A stretch of 64,000 bases of DNA, from contig WNNJ02001530.1 of NCBI GenBank assembly GCA_012934845.2, forward strand, positions 1 to 64,000. The letters are read 5' to 3'. Both the position numbers and the translations under genes were made by a program. A model generated the notes under the pieces. That model searched no databases. It was not told the DNA's origin and saw only the letters and a list, made by a program, of their open reading frames with translations. Source of the stretch: Pomphorhynchus laevis. Taxonomy: Eukaryota > Acanthocephala > Palaeacanthocephala > Echinorhynchida > Pomphorhynchidae. This document shows, one piece after another, positions 39,201 to 47,391 of this stretch (position 1 is the first letter of the stretch; each line of letters starts with the position of its first letter).

Positions 39201-42200
39201 ATTACTCGATTTATCCCTAAGCACATTTATACCCACTATACTCCGTATATAACCCCGCCTCACTCCTCTTCATCTCAAGGACTCTTGACCTTAGTTAAAT
39301 GCTCTTTAAGGTCTTCCCTCATTTTAAATTTCTCGTGTCCAGCCCTGTCTTGTTTAGTTATAGCACTCGTTAAGAACGGTAAACCCCTCAGTCTAGCCAA
39401 CGTCTGTATTCGTCCCGGAGAGATTCACAAGAACCGTACCTCCTGGATGAGATAATTGATGGCGGCTATGACATGGTACTTGGTGACTTCAACGACAGAA
39501 CTGGTCGTTGGATTAATGCAGCACTTCGCAGAGCCAGGAACGGTTATCTTATTCATAAACCACCGTCCCCCTCCTTTCGTTGCACATCAACGAATTCTCT
39601 CCTCTACTTATTATTGCTCCATGAGAAGTGGTTGCTTAAACCCTTCTGCACGGAGCAATCGCGGCAACATCTGTCCACCTCTCATGACCTGATTCGTTAG
39701 CGGATAGAAGAGGATTCCCTGCTTCGTAGAAGATTCCACTTTTATCCCATCAGGGTGGCTGTCTTTCGAGCAGATATCCAACGCTTTCCCGGAATTGGCA
39801 ATGAGAGTTTAACCGGATTTAATTCCTATCTCTCTTCGCAAGCCACCGCGATTTTATCGACTACCTATAAAGGTCACATTTTCAGTCCCACTCCGACAAA
39901 ACTCAGGGTCCTGTCCAAACTGCTGCATCTCCCTAACCTCTTTTCTTCTGCCAAACAGATGCTCTCGATAGAATACTGGCGTACCAGATACTGGTTCCAG
40001 CTGAGCAAAGATAAGTCGAGCATTGCTCGTCTTAACCCTTCTCAGTCTTCCTTCTGGAAGATATTCAAGAAAGAGAAGTTTGTTTGTTGGAAGGATAGAG
40101 CATCTGGGTGGATCGGAAGTATTGGTCTTGATAGAGTTTTGGAAGAGTCACTATCCCTACACAATTATGGAGCCACTCAATCACCGCAACCAATCCCGTC
40201 TTGGGGAGACTTCAGGAGTAGAGATGTATCTGTTCCGAATATACTCAATGCCTGGGGGCCTCTTCTGGGCACCTCCAAAACCGTCGCTCCACTCTCTTCT
40301 CGTGTATGTCAGCTTTTGACAGCCGATCAAAGAAGGGAGGTGGCCGTCACAATGCTATTAGCCACCCCATCCGATGTGGCCGGCATCAACATTAGCCGTA
40401 GAATTTTTATTCCAAAGAAATATCCGGTCTCTTGTCCTAAAGATCTGCGGCCCATTTCGATTCAGAATTCCCTCGTATCGATCTACAAAAAAGCGCTTGC
40501 GCGTAGAATCCGCGATCATTTAAGTAGGCGTAACTTAATCCCACCTGGTTTCCATGGGTTCGTCAAAGGTCGCTCGGTCCATTCAGCAGTAGGTGAAGTG
40601 CATCAGTTCTGTCGGGAGAATAGCCATCAACTTGCTGTGGCTGTTTTCCTTGACTTTTCTTCTGCATTCGACCGCATCTCCATACCATTTGTTATCTCTT
40701 CTCTCAGGTCTCTCGGGTTGCCTGCGAGAATTGTTAACAGGGTGGAGGTACTGTTGTACACCAAGCGATTTTAACACGAAGACAACCCTGATGCGCGTCA
40801 GTTCTACCCTATTACGAATGTGCCTCAAGGTCCCCCTCTTTCTCCTATCTTGTATCTTGCTGCCTCCATAAATCTCTTCAAAATATTTAAACAGCGTGAT
40901 CAACGTCTAGTGGTGTACGCTGATGACACCACATCCCTGTTCTCTGGACGCAGGTGTAAGGACGTAGTCTCTAACTTCAGCTGTTTCTTTTTAAGATTAA
41001 AGACCAGTTACCCAGGTCCAATCTTATTCTAAACTCAGCCAAATCGCAGGTGGTTGTCTTTCATGGCTCCCCTGCGACGAAGCAAAAGCTTAAGAGACTA
41101 GCACTCTCTGCTCTAGCCTCCTTATTTGCCTCTGATCCTCTCCCTACCTTCACAAGTCGAGTAAAATACCTGGGGTTCACCGTTACGATGAACTGGTCGG
41201 CGAAATCTGACCTTGATAGTCTTAAACGTATCCTGAAGAGAGCTAGTTGGGCTCTGAAACGGGCCCAGCATCTGTCGTTGAATGGGATTACCTAGGTGCG
41301 CCTCTGGGGCACTTGGGCTATCTCGGGATTAGTCTTCTTCTCTAGAGGATGTTCCCCAGAGCAAAGACTAAGGTTTCTTAAGCTCCTCATCTCTCGCTTA
41401 CCCAACATAGTCCGCGCTGACTGGTCTCTTCGGGGGTGAAAGACCCCGGGTGGTTCAGTCGGAAAGCGGCGTGTTGGATTGGTTGGGGGGCTCAGATCCC
41501 CATGGATTTGAGGCCGTAACTTTGAAGACTGAAGATTCTGGAACTGAAGATTGAATGTTGGTGTGCGATTTAATTTGTCTAACTATCTGACTTGACTTAA
41601 CTGTTTGTTGTATTGCATGCTTGTTATTTATTATTTAATAAAATCGTTGTTGTTGTAAAGATATCAATGTCGCAAAATACAAATTACTGATATATACCGA
41701 AAACAATTAGGAGACAGAGTGATTTTGTGATTCAGACGGAAATATAAAAGAAACGGAGTTGAATTATTGGAATGTACGATTAGATTTCAAACTATGAGTA
41801 AAACTGAATACGGATTAAAGTTTATAAATGGCATCCATGATATCAAGGATTGAAACTATAGCAGATAAACGGGATGTTGATGACACATGGATGTGCATCT
41901 TAGCACAGAATATCTACAATGTGGAACAACCTCCCAATGGAAATTGTGATGGCTACTAATCGGAGAATTTTTAAGGATCTCCTTAAAAACAAGTTGAAGG
42001 ACAATATGGACGAGCTCTTAATTTTTCTTTGGCTGTATTTTTTTTGTCATGTTTGTCTTTTTTGTTTTTACTTTCTTTATATTTATATTCTCTTACATAT
42101 TGTGATGCCCCTGTATGAGCCTGCGTGCTCTTTTGGCGGTCTGTAGTAATAATAATGATTAGGCATCTTAAGGCCATACAAAATTGCACAAAATGAATGG

Positions 42201-43558
42201 GCAACATCAATTAAAATGGGCAGGTTCATAAAATAGGATCTTAAAATAACAATTTTTAAAAACATAAGTAGGACGGAAAATAGAAATAAAACGCGGAAAT
42301 AGAAAAACTTAAATAGAAGGCATCACAACAATAATTGAACATAATATGGTTTAGTTATATACTATGCATTGATTAAAAGTTCATTTTCTTGGTGATCATC
42401 TCAAGTACGAATAAGCGAGAATACTTAAATAACTACGATTTTTCAGTCATGAATATTATGTAGATATGGAACATATGAAGAAACGTGAGTACATGTGAAT
42501 GTGATGAATCAAAATTAACTGCTCACACAATATCATGCAAATGGAAAGATCACACCAAAATTCAAAATAATATAATTAGAAATGTACTCGCAGAAGCTAG
42601 GAAAAGGTGGAATAGATCTGACTCTCTCAATGTCGTACCAGAAAACCTCACGTTTGTGCAGGTCAAACAAATAGAGATCAAGTATTTCATACATCTATGG
42701 AATTCACAGACTAAGCGGCCATTTTTAGATATCACAATTCTAGATCTTTGTTAAATCTTATGCAAATTGAATTTCAGCTGTTTGAATAATAATCTTTTCT
42801 TTGTAAAAAACATTACAAAGACACCAAAACATTATATGTTTTCTTCCAAAATCAATAAGAATAGTTTCCAATCGATTGTGCTTCGACGAAACCGATACAT
42901 TCAATAGATTTAGCAATGATCGTAATGTTTAATGATCGTAACGTTACGTATGATGATGAATGATAACGAATGATATATTGTTCAGCCATAGTTGTTTATC
43001 AGATCTATCTGGTTAGTTGATTCTTAAAATTATAGGTTAACGGCATAAATGCGTCAAATTTATGGAATTTAAATTTGAAAAATTTCTTAAACAGAATCAA
43101 GATTCCTTTTCATTGGTGACTTTTTCGCGTCTTAACTTACCATCTTTAATATCATAAATTAAATAATTAATATTATATATTATATTTAATATAATATTTA
43201 ATATATATTATAATATATTTAATATATATTATATTATATTTAAACATAAACATATATTAAATAGTTTATTTAAATTGACTGTTAATCAATTAAATTGATT
43301 GTTAGTATTAGCTAAAATATTTATAATCACCTGCATAATCAGAGGACTCTCGTTGATCATAGACTTCAGAGCTTCTGATCGATATTTGCTATCTTCTACG
43401 AATAATCGTGAATGATACATTTGTGTAAAACACAGGTCAGTATTGCCTTCATTACGGAGAAGCATTCGAAAAGGCTGGTCAGAATAGTTTACCATAGGAG
43501 CAGACACGTATGTTGGATTCTTTAAAACGTCTGACCAGAACTTGTAATGCGTGTTCAT
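24041..43558 (-). CDS. DUS1L: tRNA-dihydrouridine(16/17) synthase [NAD(P)+]-like (DUS1L-type), seven exons seen
   Basis: The enzyme reduces uridines 16 and 17 in the tRNA D-loop with FMN and NAD(P)H. Seven exons (43,558-43,331; 31,311-31,152; 29,942-29,836; 29,784-29,702; 28,604-28,501; 25,148-24,989; 24,208-24,041) join with matching phases and good splice sites into about 336 residues. Landmarks in order: [12 protein letters not shown] near residue 20, the substrate-side [16 protein letters not shown] with the catalytic Cys at about 105, TAKIR with the conserved Lys at about 142, LTVHGRT at about 167-173, IPVIANGNI at about 200, and MSAEGLLYNP at about 225. This is the DUS1 series, not DUS2-4. 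The C-terminal zinc-binding tail of DUS1L lies beyond the last exon found. Intron 1 is about 12 kb and the gene about 19.5 kb because of LINE insertions. The coding sequence seen has no breaks, so it is probably functional. Confidence 0.93.
24989..25148 (-). CDS. DUS1L: DUS1L exon 6
   Basis: Acceptor CATTTAG completes the Glu of MSAEGLLYNP. Continues [20 protein letters not shown] and [13 protein letters not shown], the start of the helical C-terminal domain. Donor GT|GTGAGT, phase 2. Confidence 0.9.
25670..25745 (+). repeat. Tail repeat of Penelope-like family 1, partial copy
   Basis: Contains GGGCCGAATCCTAATAGCAT, AGCAGTTCCTCTGATGACCT and ATAATCTTTATTGTC, colinear with 27,840-27,910. Confidence 0.8.
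26056..26327. repeat. Direct repeat pair of ~97 bp, period 175
   Basis: ATCTGATTTGTTCTACTGAC at 26,056 recurs at 26,231. The units share GGACTTTGTTTTCCCGGTAA and CTCTGTCAGAAATACTGAAA and end near 26,152 and 26,327. About five differences. In DUS1L intron 5. Confidence 0.92.
26782..27470 (+). mobile_element. Penelope-like RT fragment, copy 2
   Basis: The same RT as at 12,132, with the same first residues ([16 protein letters not shown]) and nearly identical DNA. One frame runs to 27,138 through [12 protein letters not shown], and the continuation ([14 protein letters not shown] onward) runs in a second frame to 27,469, ending in [11 protein letters not shown], which copy 1 lacks. One frameshift near 27,115. 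It sits in DUS1L intron 5, opposite in orientation to the gene, and is followed by tail repeats to about 28,030. Confidence 0.7.
27640..28030 (+). repeat. 3' region and tail repeats of Penelope-like family 1
   Basis: 27,640-27,800 repeats the 3' end of the RT copy (KLNNNIIKN-like A/T-rich sequence, AACGTTTATGGGTGGATAAT). 27,800-27,915 is the tail with GCCATTAGCACGTATTTGGC, GTTGCTATGTT pairing with AACATAGCAG, GATGACCTCTAATCC and ATTCTTATGCATC. A shorter second tail follows at 27,955-28,020 (GATGCCGAAACCTGATTACA to TTATACATCG). Confidence 0.8.
28501..28604 (-). CDS. DUS1L: DUS1L exon 5
   Basis: Encodes [18 protein letters not shown] and ends CDAVMSA with donor G|GTAAGT (phase 1). ANGNI is the conserved FMN-binding strand. 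Confidence 0.93.
28640..29700. other. DUS1L intron 4, no other feature seen
   Basis: AT-rich; no repeat match or open frame that I can support. Confidence 0.5.
29702..29784 (-). CDS. DUS1L: DUS1L exon 4
   Basis: Starts [20 protein letters not shown], the HGRT motif that binds the FMN phosphate region in the DUS family. Acceptor CTTCAAAG, donor AA|GTAAGG, phase 2. Confidence 0.92.
29836..29942 (-). CDS. DUS1L: DUS1L exon 3
   Basis: Acceptor CTATATTCTAG. Encodes [20 protein letters not shown], including the conserved Lys. It ends ESCGIS at a GTTGGT donor in phase 0. The following intron is only about 51 nt. Confidence 0.9.
29950..31140. other. DUS1L intron 2, no other feature seen
   Basis: AT-rich; the 70-codon frame at 30,744 is K/I/N-rich A/T translation and not credible. 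Confidence 0.5.
31152..31311 (-). CDS. DUS1L: DUS1L exon 2 (catalytic Cys)
   Basis: Acceptor TTCTTTTAG, first residues FCSNDPEIF, then [16 protein letters not shown] with the active-site Cys, and [11 protein letters not shown]. Donor A|GTAAGC, phase 1. Confidence 0.95.
31530..32460 (-). pseudogene. Unrecognised GC-richer coding fossil
   Basis: A block inside DUS1L intron 1 with clearly higher GC than its surroundings. On the minus strand it has consecutive open stretches with normal protein composition, including a Cys-rich segment near 32,270-32,340 (motifs such as [15 protein letters not shown]). It is broken in several places. I recognise no family; the composition shift suggests a captured foreign gene, possibly viral, but that is a guess. 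Confidence 0.4.
32740..33990 (-). mobile_element. Decayed LINE RT, family E
   Basis: On the minus strand: [20 protein letters not shown] (finger motif), then [11 protein letters not shown], then [20 protein letters not shown] at 33,640-33,720, then a GVR-GD turn at about 33,520. Below that, 33,030-33,330 holds a C-terminal segment ([22 protein letters not shown]) typical of the thumb and post-RT region of LINEs. The spacing is compressed by deletions and several frames are used; the YADD box itself is not visible. Confidence 0.7.
34000..34985 (-). mobile_element. LINE C, RT part (3' portion of a split element)
   Basis: On the minus strand from 34,580 down: [30 protein letters not shown], a turn around PFPSTRMCY (normally PQGxVxxPLLF) and a later segment near 34,010-34,060. 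Many breaks. The matching endonuclease part of a minus-strand LINE lies on the other side of the LINE A copy (36,400-36,970), so LINE C was probably split by that insertion. Confidence 0.6.
34990..36345 (-). mobile_element. LINE A copy 2, 5'-truncated, minus strand
   Basis: Colinear with 18,890-20,275 of LINE A copy 1: the 3' end at about 34,995 (TTTTAACGTGGCAAA), the C-terminal RT region, the YADD box at about 35,890-35,900, GVPQGSVL near 35,980-36,000 and [13 protein letters not shown] near 36,160. Three main frame segments remain. It lies in DUS1L intron 1 and separates the two halves of LINE C. Confidence 0.9.
36400..36970 (-). mobile_element. LINE C, endonuclease part
   Basis: On the minus strand, 36,950-36,730 reads as the start of an endonuclease domain ([12 protein letters not shown], then [20 protein letters not shown]), and 36,690-36,460 contains [11 protein letters not shown] and a later [15 protein letters not shown] stretch. 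The order and strand fit the RT part at 34,000-34,985. Confidence 0.65.
37398..37456. repeat. ~59-bp direct repeat, left of LINE D
   Basis: CCAATGTCGCAAAATGCAAA through AATTCGGAGACA is repeated at 41,658-41,716, just after the 3' end of LINE D, with about five differences. It fits a long target-site duplication. Confidence 0.75.
37658..38852 (+). pseudogene. LINE D ORF1 (zinc-knuckle protein)
   Basis: The ATG at 37,658 ([14 protein letters not shown]) is the likely start; the frame is broken early and is open from 38,244 to 38,852. The open part has the RRM-like end and then a Cys/His array: [23 protein letters not shown] and [15 protein letters not shown], i.e. three knuckle-like units at about 38,468-38,640. 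Such ORF1 proteins coat LINE RNA. The C-terminal tail is S/P-rich. Confidence 0.75.
39060..41295 (+). pseudogene. LINE D ORF2 (endonuclease-RT)
   Basis: Starts [19 protein letters not shown], the first strand of an AP-endonuclease fold; VIVLQETRS and [11 protein letters not shown] follow. The RT has [43 protein letters not shown], a [11 protein letters not shown] turn (in place of PQGSVLGP) and [11 protein letters not shown] at about 40,912-40,945. At least three frame changes or stops (about 39,453, 40,772 and 41,030) disable it. Confidence 0.82.
41445..41515 (+). other. tRNA-like 3' tail of LINE D, full copy
   Basis: A-box-like TGGTTCAGTCGG at 41,451-41,462 and B-box-like GGCTCAGATCC at 41,489-41,499, in a T-arm-like hairpin GGGG-CTCAGAT-CCCC. 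The same segment is kept in the truncated copies on both strands, so it is probably what the element's RT recognises. Confidence 0.5.
41658..41716. repeat. ~59-bp direct repeat, right of LINE D
   Basis: Partner of 37,398-37,456. Confidence 0.75.
41780..42160 (+). mobile_element. LINE 3' fragment with (TAA)n-like tail
   Basis: The frame at 41,919 begins [20 protein letters not shown], the WNxLPxEIxxxxxxxxFKxxLK motif that ends many CR1/Jockey-type ORF2 proteins; a 3' UTR follows, ending TAGTAATAATAATGATTAG at about 42,160. Which of the LINE families here it belongs to is unclear. Confidence 0.6.
42420..42760 (+). mobile_element. Possible C-terminal fragment of a restriction-like-nuclease LINE
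   Basis: The frame at 42,485-42,754 has [17 protein letters not shown], then [15 protein letters not shown] and, 40 residues later, [11 protein letters not shown]. This resembles the CxC...H...C zinc site, the RHNxI helix and the (P)D...LDIT catalytic strands of R2/R4-type LINE C-termini. No RT is seen upstream, so it is a small remnant. Low confidence. Confidence 0.35.
42761..43285. other. AT-rich non-coding stretch
   Basis: 43,150-43,270 is almost pure A/T (ATATTTAATATATATTATA-like). Nothing else seen. Confidence 0.5.
43331..43558 (-). CDS. DUS1L: DUS1L exon 1
   Basis: Begins with an ATG and the sequence [12 protein letters not shown], equivalent to the FWRDTL start of the domain in other DUS1L proteins; a short upstream extension in another exon is possible. 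It ends SPLIMQ with donor CAG|GTGATT, phase 0. It supplies the first FMN-barrel strand (APMV). Confidence 0.92.
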
Positions 43559-44096
43559 TGGAATTTGATGATCAATAAAAATCTAAACATTTTATCTGTT
43601 TTGATTTATTTTATTCGTTAGTCAAACATAAATTCGTAATTTTTAAAGAAATTAATATCTTCAAATGTAATTATTAATTTTGTTTGTATATTTTTCATCA
43701 TATAGTTTTATTGGAACAAAGGAGACAGTTTTCCTTTATTTGAAATAAATCAATCTTTTACTAGCTCCTCCTATCATCATTAGGATTGCAATAGAAATTT
43801 TTTGGAAAATAGACTAAAACAATAATCGAGTCTAGAAAAAAGGAGAGAAGATATGAGAGTCATACAAGAAATGAAATCTATCAATCAACAAACTTGACGG
43901 AGGTTGCGAATTATCAAGGTAGATGAGCGTACTTTATCTCTAACGAAAGGTTTAAGTAAAAGTCGGTTGTCGAAATGGAAGCCTAGGAAAACGAGATTAT
44001 CAACGATAGGAAGAATTGAAGAATTTAATGATACGAAGGGAGGTTCTACGCCAAGGCGTCAAAATATAATCCACATAATCTTGGATTTATTAGGAT

Positions 44097-44846
44097 TTAG
44101 AGAAAGGCAAAGGGAAGAAAGATGATTGCAAATTGAGACAAGACAGTCGGAAGCAGAAACACTAAGATTGTGAATACGATAAGCAGGTGCGTGAGCATAG
44201 AGAAGAATGTCATCAGCATATTGCATAACATAGAAGTTAAATGTATGAAAATCGAAGACAAATCACCGAGAAGAAGAGAGAAAAGCATAGGGCCTAATAT
44301 TGAGCCTTGTGGAACACCGAACGGGATGAATGAAGGATGGGAGAGAGAAGGGTTAGAATAGACGCGAAATGTACGGTTTGATAGATTTGAAGAAAACCAT
44401 GATACAGTGGGTAAAGAGAAGCCATAATCATGACGAAGGCGATAAAGAAGAATTGAATGATCGACCATGTCAAAAGCAGACGATAGATCAAGAGAAACTA
44501 TGACACTACATAATTTATGATCACTCGATATAAGTAAGCCGTTATAAACTTCAAGACTGGCAATTTCTTTAGAGTAATTATAGCGAAAATCGGCTTGGAA
44601 GGGAGGAAACAAGTTGGAGGAAAAGAGATATGTATTAACTTGCTTGAGAACAAGACACTCAATGAGTTTAGAGAGGGTTGGGAGAAGTGAGATAGGACGG
44701 TACGAAGATGGTAGTGAGGAGTCGAGATATTGCTTTTTGATGAGAGGACGAACAGTGGCGCATTTCCAGATGGAAGGAAATGTACGACCACGGATGGACG
44801 AGTTGATTAGGAAGGGTAAGATAGGGGAGCAGATATTTTTAAGCAA
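44097..44846 (-). CDS. LINE B ORF2, RT part (open segment)
   Basis: A 249-codon open piece with [51 protein letters not shown] and GVPQGSILGPMLFSLLLGDL. The frame changes before the YADD region (about 44,215-44,240). The expected HST of the RT motif is replaced by YSK. Confidence 0.8.
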   Translation of the reverse strand: MLKNICSPILPFLINSSIRGRTFPSIWKCATVRPLIKKQYLDSSLPSSYRPISLLPTLSKLIECLVLKQVNTYLFSSNLFPPFQADFRYNYSKEIASLEVYNGLLISSDHKLCSVIVSLDLSSAFDMVDHSILLYRLRHDYGFSLPTVSWFSSNLSNRTFRVYSNPSLSHPSFIPFGVPQGSILGPMLFSLLLGDLSSIFIHLTSMLCNMLMTFFSMLTHLLIVFTILVFLLPTVLSQFAIIFLPFAFL

Positions 44847-45500
44847 GTGAGTGGGAATTGGGTCAGAAGGAGAGGTTTTATTAGGTAATGACAGCAGAAC
44901 CGAAGAAACTTCATCAGACGAAACGGGAAGAAGGTGGAATAGTTCTGGAAGGGAAGTATTTAAAGAGAAAAGCGGATACAGGGGGCTATGGGTAGTAGGG
45001 AAAGTAAATTAGATAGCTTAGTTTGTAGATAAGAAGAAAATTCATCAGGATTTATATTAAAAGGGGTAGATGATCGTGAAAGAATTGAGTTTAAGGTTTT
45101 CCAATAATATTTAGAGTTGGAAGATGACTCGAGTTGATTTCGCCAAAAGAGAGTACGTTTAGTACATATAAAAATGAGATGTGAACGGCGTTGAGAAGAG
45201 TAGGAATCACGGAGATCTGGAGTGAGTGAGTAGGGAGAATGTTTAAGAAAGCGATTATACATACGAAAAGAGTGAAGGAGTCGACGTTTAGAAAGACTAC
45301 AGTCAGAATCGAACCAGGGGCATAGCGCAATCGCTGAGAACTCCGGAGCCGACTAGACAGAAGGTTATTGAGGATCGACGTAAGTTCAGAATCAAACAGA
45401 ATGCAGAGATCATTGGGAGAGAGATATTTAAGAGGAAGTGAAAAGAGTGAAGAATTCAGTAAGGCTGTGCAGAGAATAGGATATCAAGAAGTTTCCAGCG

Positions 45501-46277
45501 TCAACTTGGTGTGGATAATGGTGGAGGCGGAGAAGGAGGATGAGGACGAGTAATAGTAAGAGTGACAAGGAAATGATCGGACAAACCAGGATCAGTAATT
45601 GACAAGGAAGTATAGTCATTAAAGCAGTTAGGGACAGCAATGATGTCGAGAGCACCGCCGAAGATATGAGTTGGGCTTGTTGAAAGTAATTTATAGTTAA
45701 AATCAGAAAAAAGATTAGTTAAAGTGATAGAGTCAGAGTCAGCCGGGCGACAAAGACGAATGTTGAAGTCACCGAGAACAAAAGAAGGAGTATAAGACAA
45801 TGAACAGTGAGACATTAGATCTGCAAAGTCGTTAATGAAGATACGCGATGGGGCAACTGAACCTGGACGGTATACAATCACAAGTTCCAGAGGGAAAGGA
45901 GTTGATAATCTGCATATGAGTAATTCGAACGAAGTGTAACGGATGTTAACGTTGATTTTACGTAAAGACATTGGGTGACGAGCAATGGCAACAATACCGC
46001 CATGGTTAGAAGCAGTAGATGTATGAGAGACAATTTGACGATCTGATTCAACTAGAGAACAACCAGAGCGACATAGACGACGAATAGCAAGATCGTCGGA
46101 GTCAGAGTGCCAGGATTCGGTAATGCAGAGAATATCTATAGATAATTGATCGAAGATATCGAGGTTCATATCACCTTTATGAAGAATGGAGCGAGTGTTG
46201 AATAGACTAAGACGAAAAGTACGCTTTGGAGCGATATCGACTAGCGAAGAAGACAAGGGGGAGAGATGGGACGCCAT
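45501..46277 (-). CDS. LINE B ORF2, endonuclease part (open)
   Basis: A 258-codon frame: FNTRSILHKGDMN, CITESWHSDSDDLAI, GGIVAIARHP, YRPGSVAPSR, SFVLGDFNIRLCR and DPGLSDHFLVTL. The Trp that LINE A copy 1 has lost (TESW) is kept here. It ends in a proline-rich stretch and leaves frame at about 45,501; the RT continues at 44,846-44,097. Confidence 0.8.
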   Translation of the reverse strand: MASHLSPLSSSLVDIAPKRTFRLSLFNTRSILHKGDMNLDIFDQLSIDILCITESWHSDSDDLAIRRLCRSGCSLVESDRQIVSHTSTASNHGGIVAIARHPMSLRKINVNIRYTSFELLICRLSTPFPLELVIVYRPGSVAPSRIFINDFADLMSHCSLSYTPSFVLGDFNIRLCRPADSDSITLTNLFSDFNYKLLSTSPTHIFGGALDIIAVPNCFNDYTSLSITDPGLSDHFLVTLTITRPHPPSPPPPLSTPS

Positions 46278-46289
46278 CGAATTTTTGGC

Positions 46290-47147
46290 CTTGTGTGTAC
46301 AACGTGAAAATTTCCATTGATTTGACGTATAGATAAGGATGACACGCCGTTTGTTTCACGTTGATGTTTCTCAATGCGAGCTAAATTGAGCTGGGCAATA
46401 TCAGAAGGGGAGCCGTCAGGAAAGATACGACTAGTAGACGAAGTGGTAAGAAGTTTAAAACGTTGGGAGAGTACCGAAGAGGCATGTGAACTATGTCGGA
46501 AAACGATTTTTAAGAATGGAGGACTGAGATGATTGGATTTAGTGGATTTTTTAAACGAATAAAGGATACAGGAGCAATATTATTAAAGAGGGATGGGTTA
46601 TCATAAGGAAGAATGGTTGCTAGGATAGACCTGAAAGCAGATACATCATCATCGAGGCGAGATTGTGGAGAAGCAGATTCGGAAAGCTTTAAGTTTGATA
46701 TGATAATACAGCGATTGCGCGAAGGAAAACGATTTCGTGGATGTTGTGGACGGACTGAGCTGGTAGGAGTCGAGGCAGATGAGCAGATAGAAGTGGAAAT
46801 GACAGGGGTGCTTGATAGAGAATTAATATTGGTTGGAGCAAGTGTGACAGGAGCGGGGTGTTGAATCGGTTGATCAGAGATGTGACTGGAGATGATTTTG
46901 AAGGAAGGATGTAAATTATTTGGAAGTGATACGTGGGAGGTAGAGTAAGGAGAATTAAGATAGGTTGGGGCATGTGTGACAGGAGTGGAGTGTTGAATCA
47001 GTTGATCGGAAATGTTACTGGAAATGATTTTGATGGATGTAGATTATTGGAAAGTGATACGTGGGAGGTAGAGTAAGGAGAATTAAGATAGGTTGGGGCA
47101 TGTGTAACAGGAGCATGTATGGGTTTAGTATTTATTATATTTTTCAT
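46290..47147 (-). pseudogene. LINE B ORF1
   Basis: Begins at the ATG at 47,147; P/S/T-rich like ORF1 of family A. Contains a ~130-bp tandem duplication (46,846-47,105) and several frame changes. Confidence 0.55.
46846..47105. repeat. Tandem duplication, 2 x ~130 bp, inside LINE B ORF1
   Basis: GATAGGTTGGGGCATGTGT occurs at 46,959 and 47,087; TTGAATCxGTTGATC occurs at 46,861 and 46,993. Period 128-132. Confidence 0.88.
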
Positions 47148-47391
47148 TGTTAAAAGTGAATGAAACGATATGTAGTTTTCTTTAATTAAAATAATTTTAA
47201 GTTCATTATCAAGTGCTATGATTTTTATTGTTCGCCAAAACAGTAACTTGTAGCTTAATTCTGTAATTCAAAATATTGGAAACTAGTATGTTAAATATGA
47301 TTTGAATATTGATATATAAGAATTACAATGTTCAATCATATTATTCTAGCAACATTCGTTAAAGCATGATTATGTTCAATTAATGAGATAG

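Larger units (their letters stand above)
37457..41657 (+). mobile_element. LINE D, full-structure I/Jockey-group LINE with tRNA-like tail
   Basis: A ~4.2-kb element in DUS1L intron 1, antisense to the gene: 5' UTR, ORF1 with CCHC-type zinc knuckles, a GC-rich inter-ORF spacer with a GGGAAGG-CAA-CCTTCCC hairpin (38,993-39,008), ORF2 with endonuclease and RT, a tRNA-like 3' segment (41,445-41,515) and an end in AAATCGTTGTTGTTG. Both ORFs carry several breaks. ~59-bp direct repeats flank it. Tail-only copies are at 14,003 and 20,330. Confidence 0.85.
43860..47150 (-). mobile_element. CR1/L2-like LINE, family B copy 1, minus strand
   Basis: The 5' end is near 47,150 (ORF1 ATG at 47,147 on the minus strand); ORF1, endonuclease and RT follow, and the element is cut off at about 43,860 in the post-RT region, so it lacks a normal 3' end. 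It is related to family A at the protein level (same ORF2 start, [33 protein letters not shown]) but with AT-richer DNA. The copy at 58,878 is nearly identical across 43,870-45,550 and stops at about the same 3' position. Confidence 0.88.

Noticed and set aside
44614-44850. 78-codon plus-strand frame in LINE B copy 1 (and its twin on the minus strand at 59,603-59,848)
   Set aside because: Antisense of the LINE B RT; its conservation merely reflects the near identity of the two copies.
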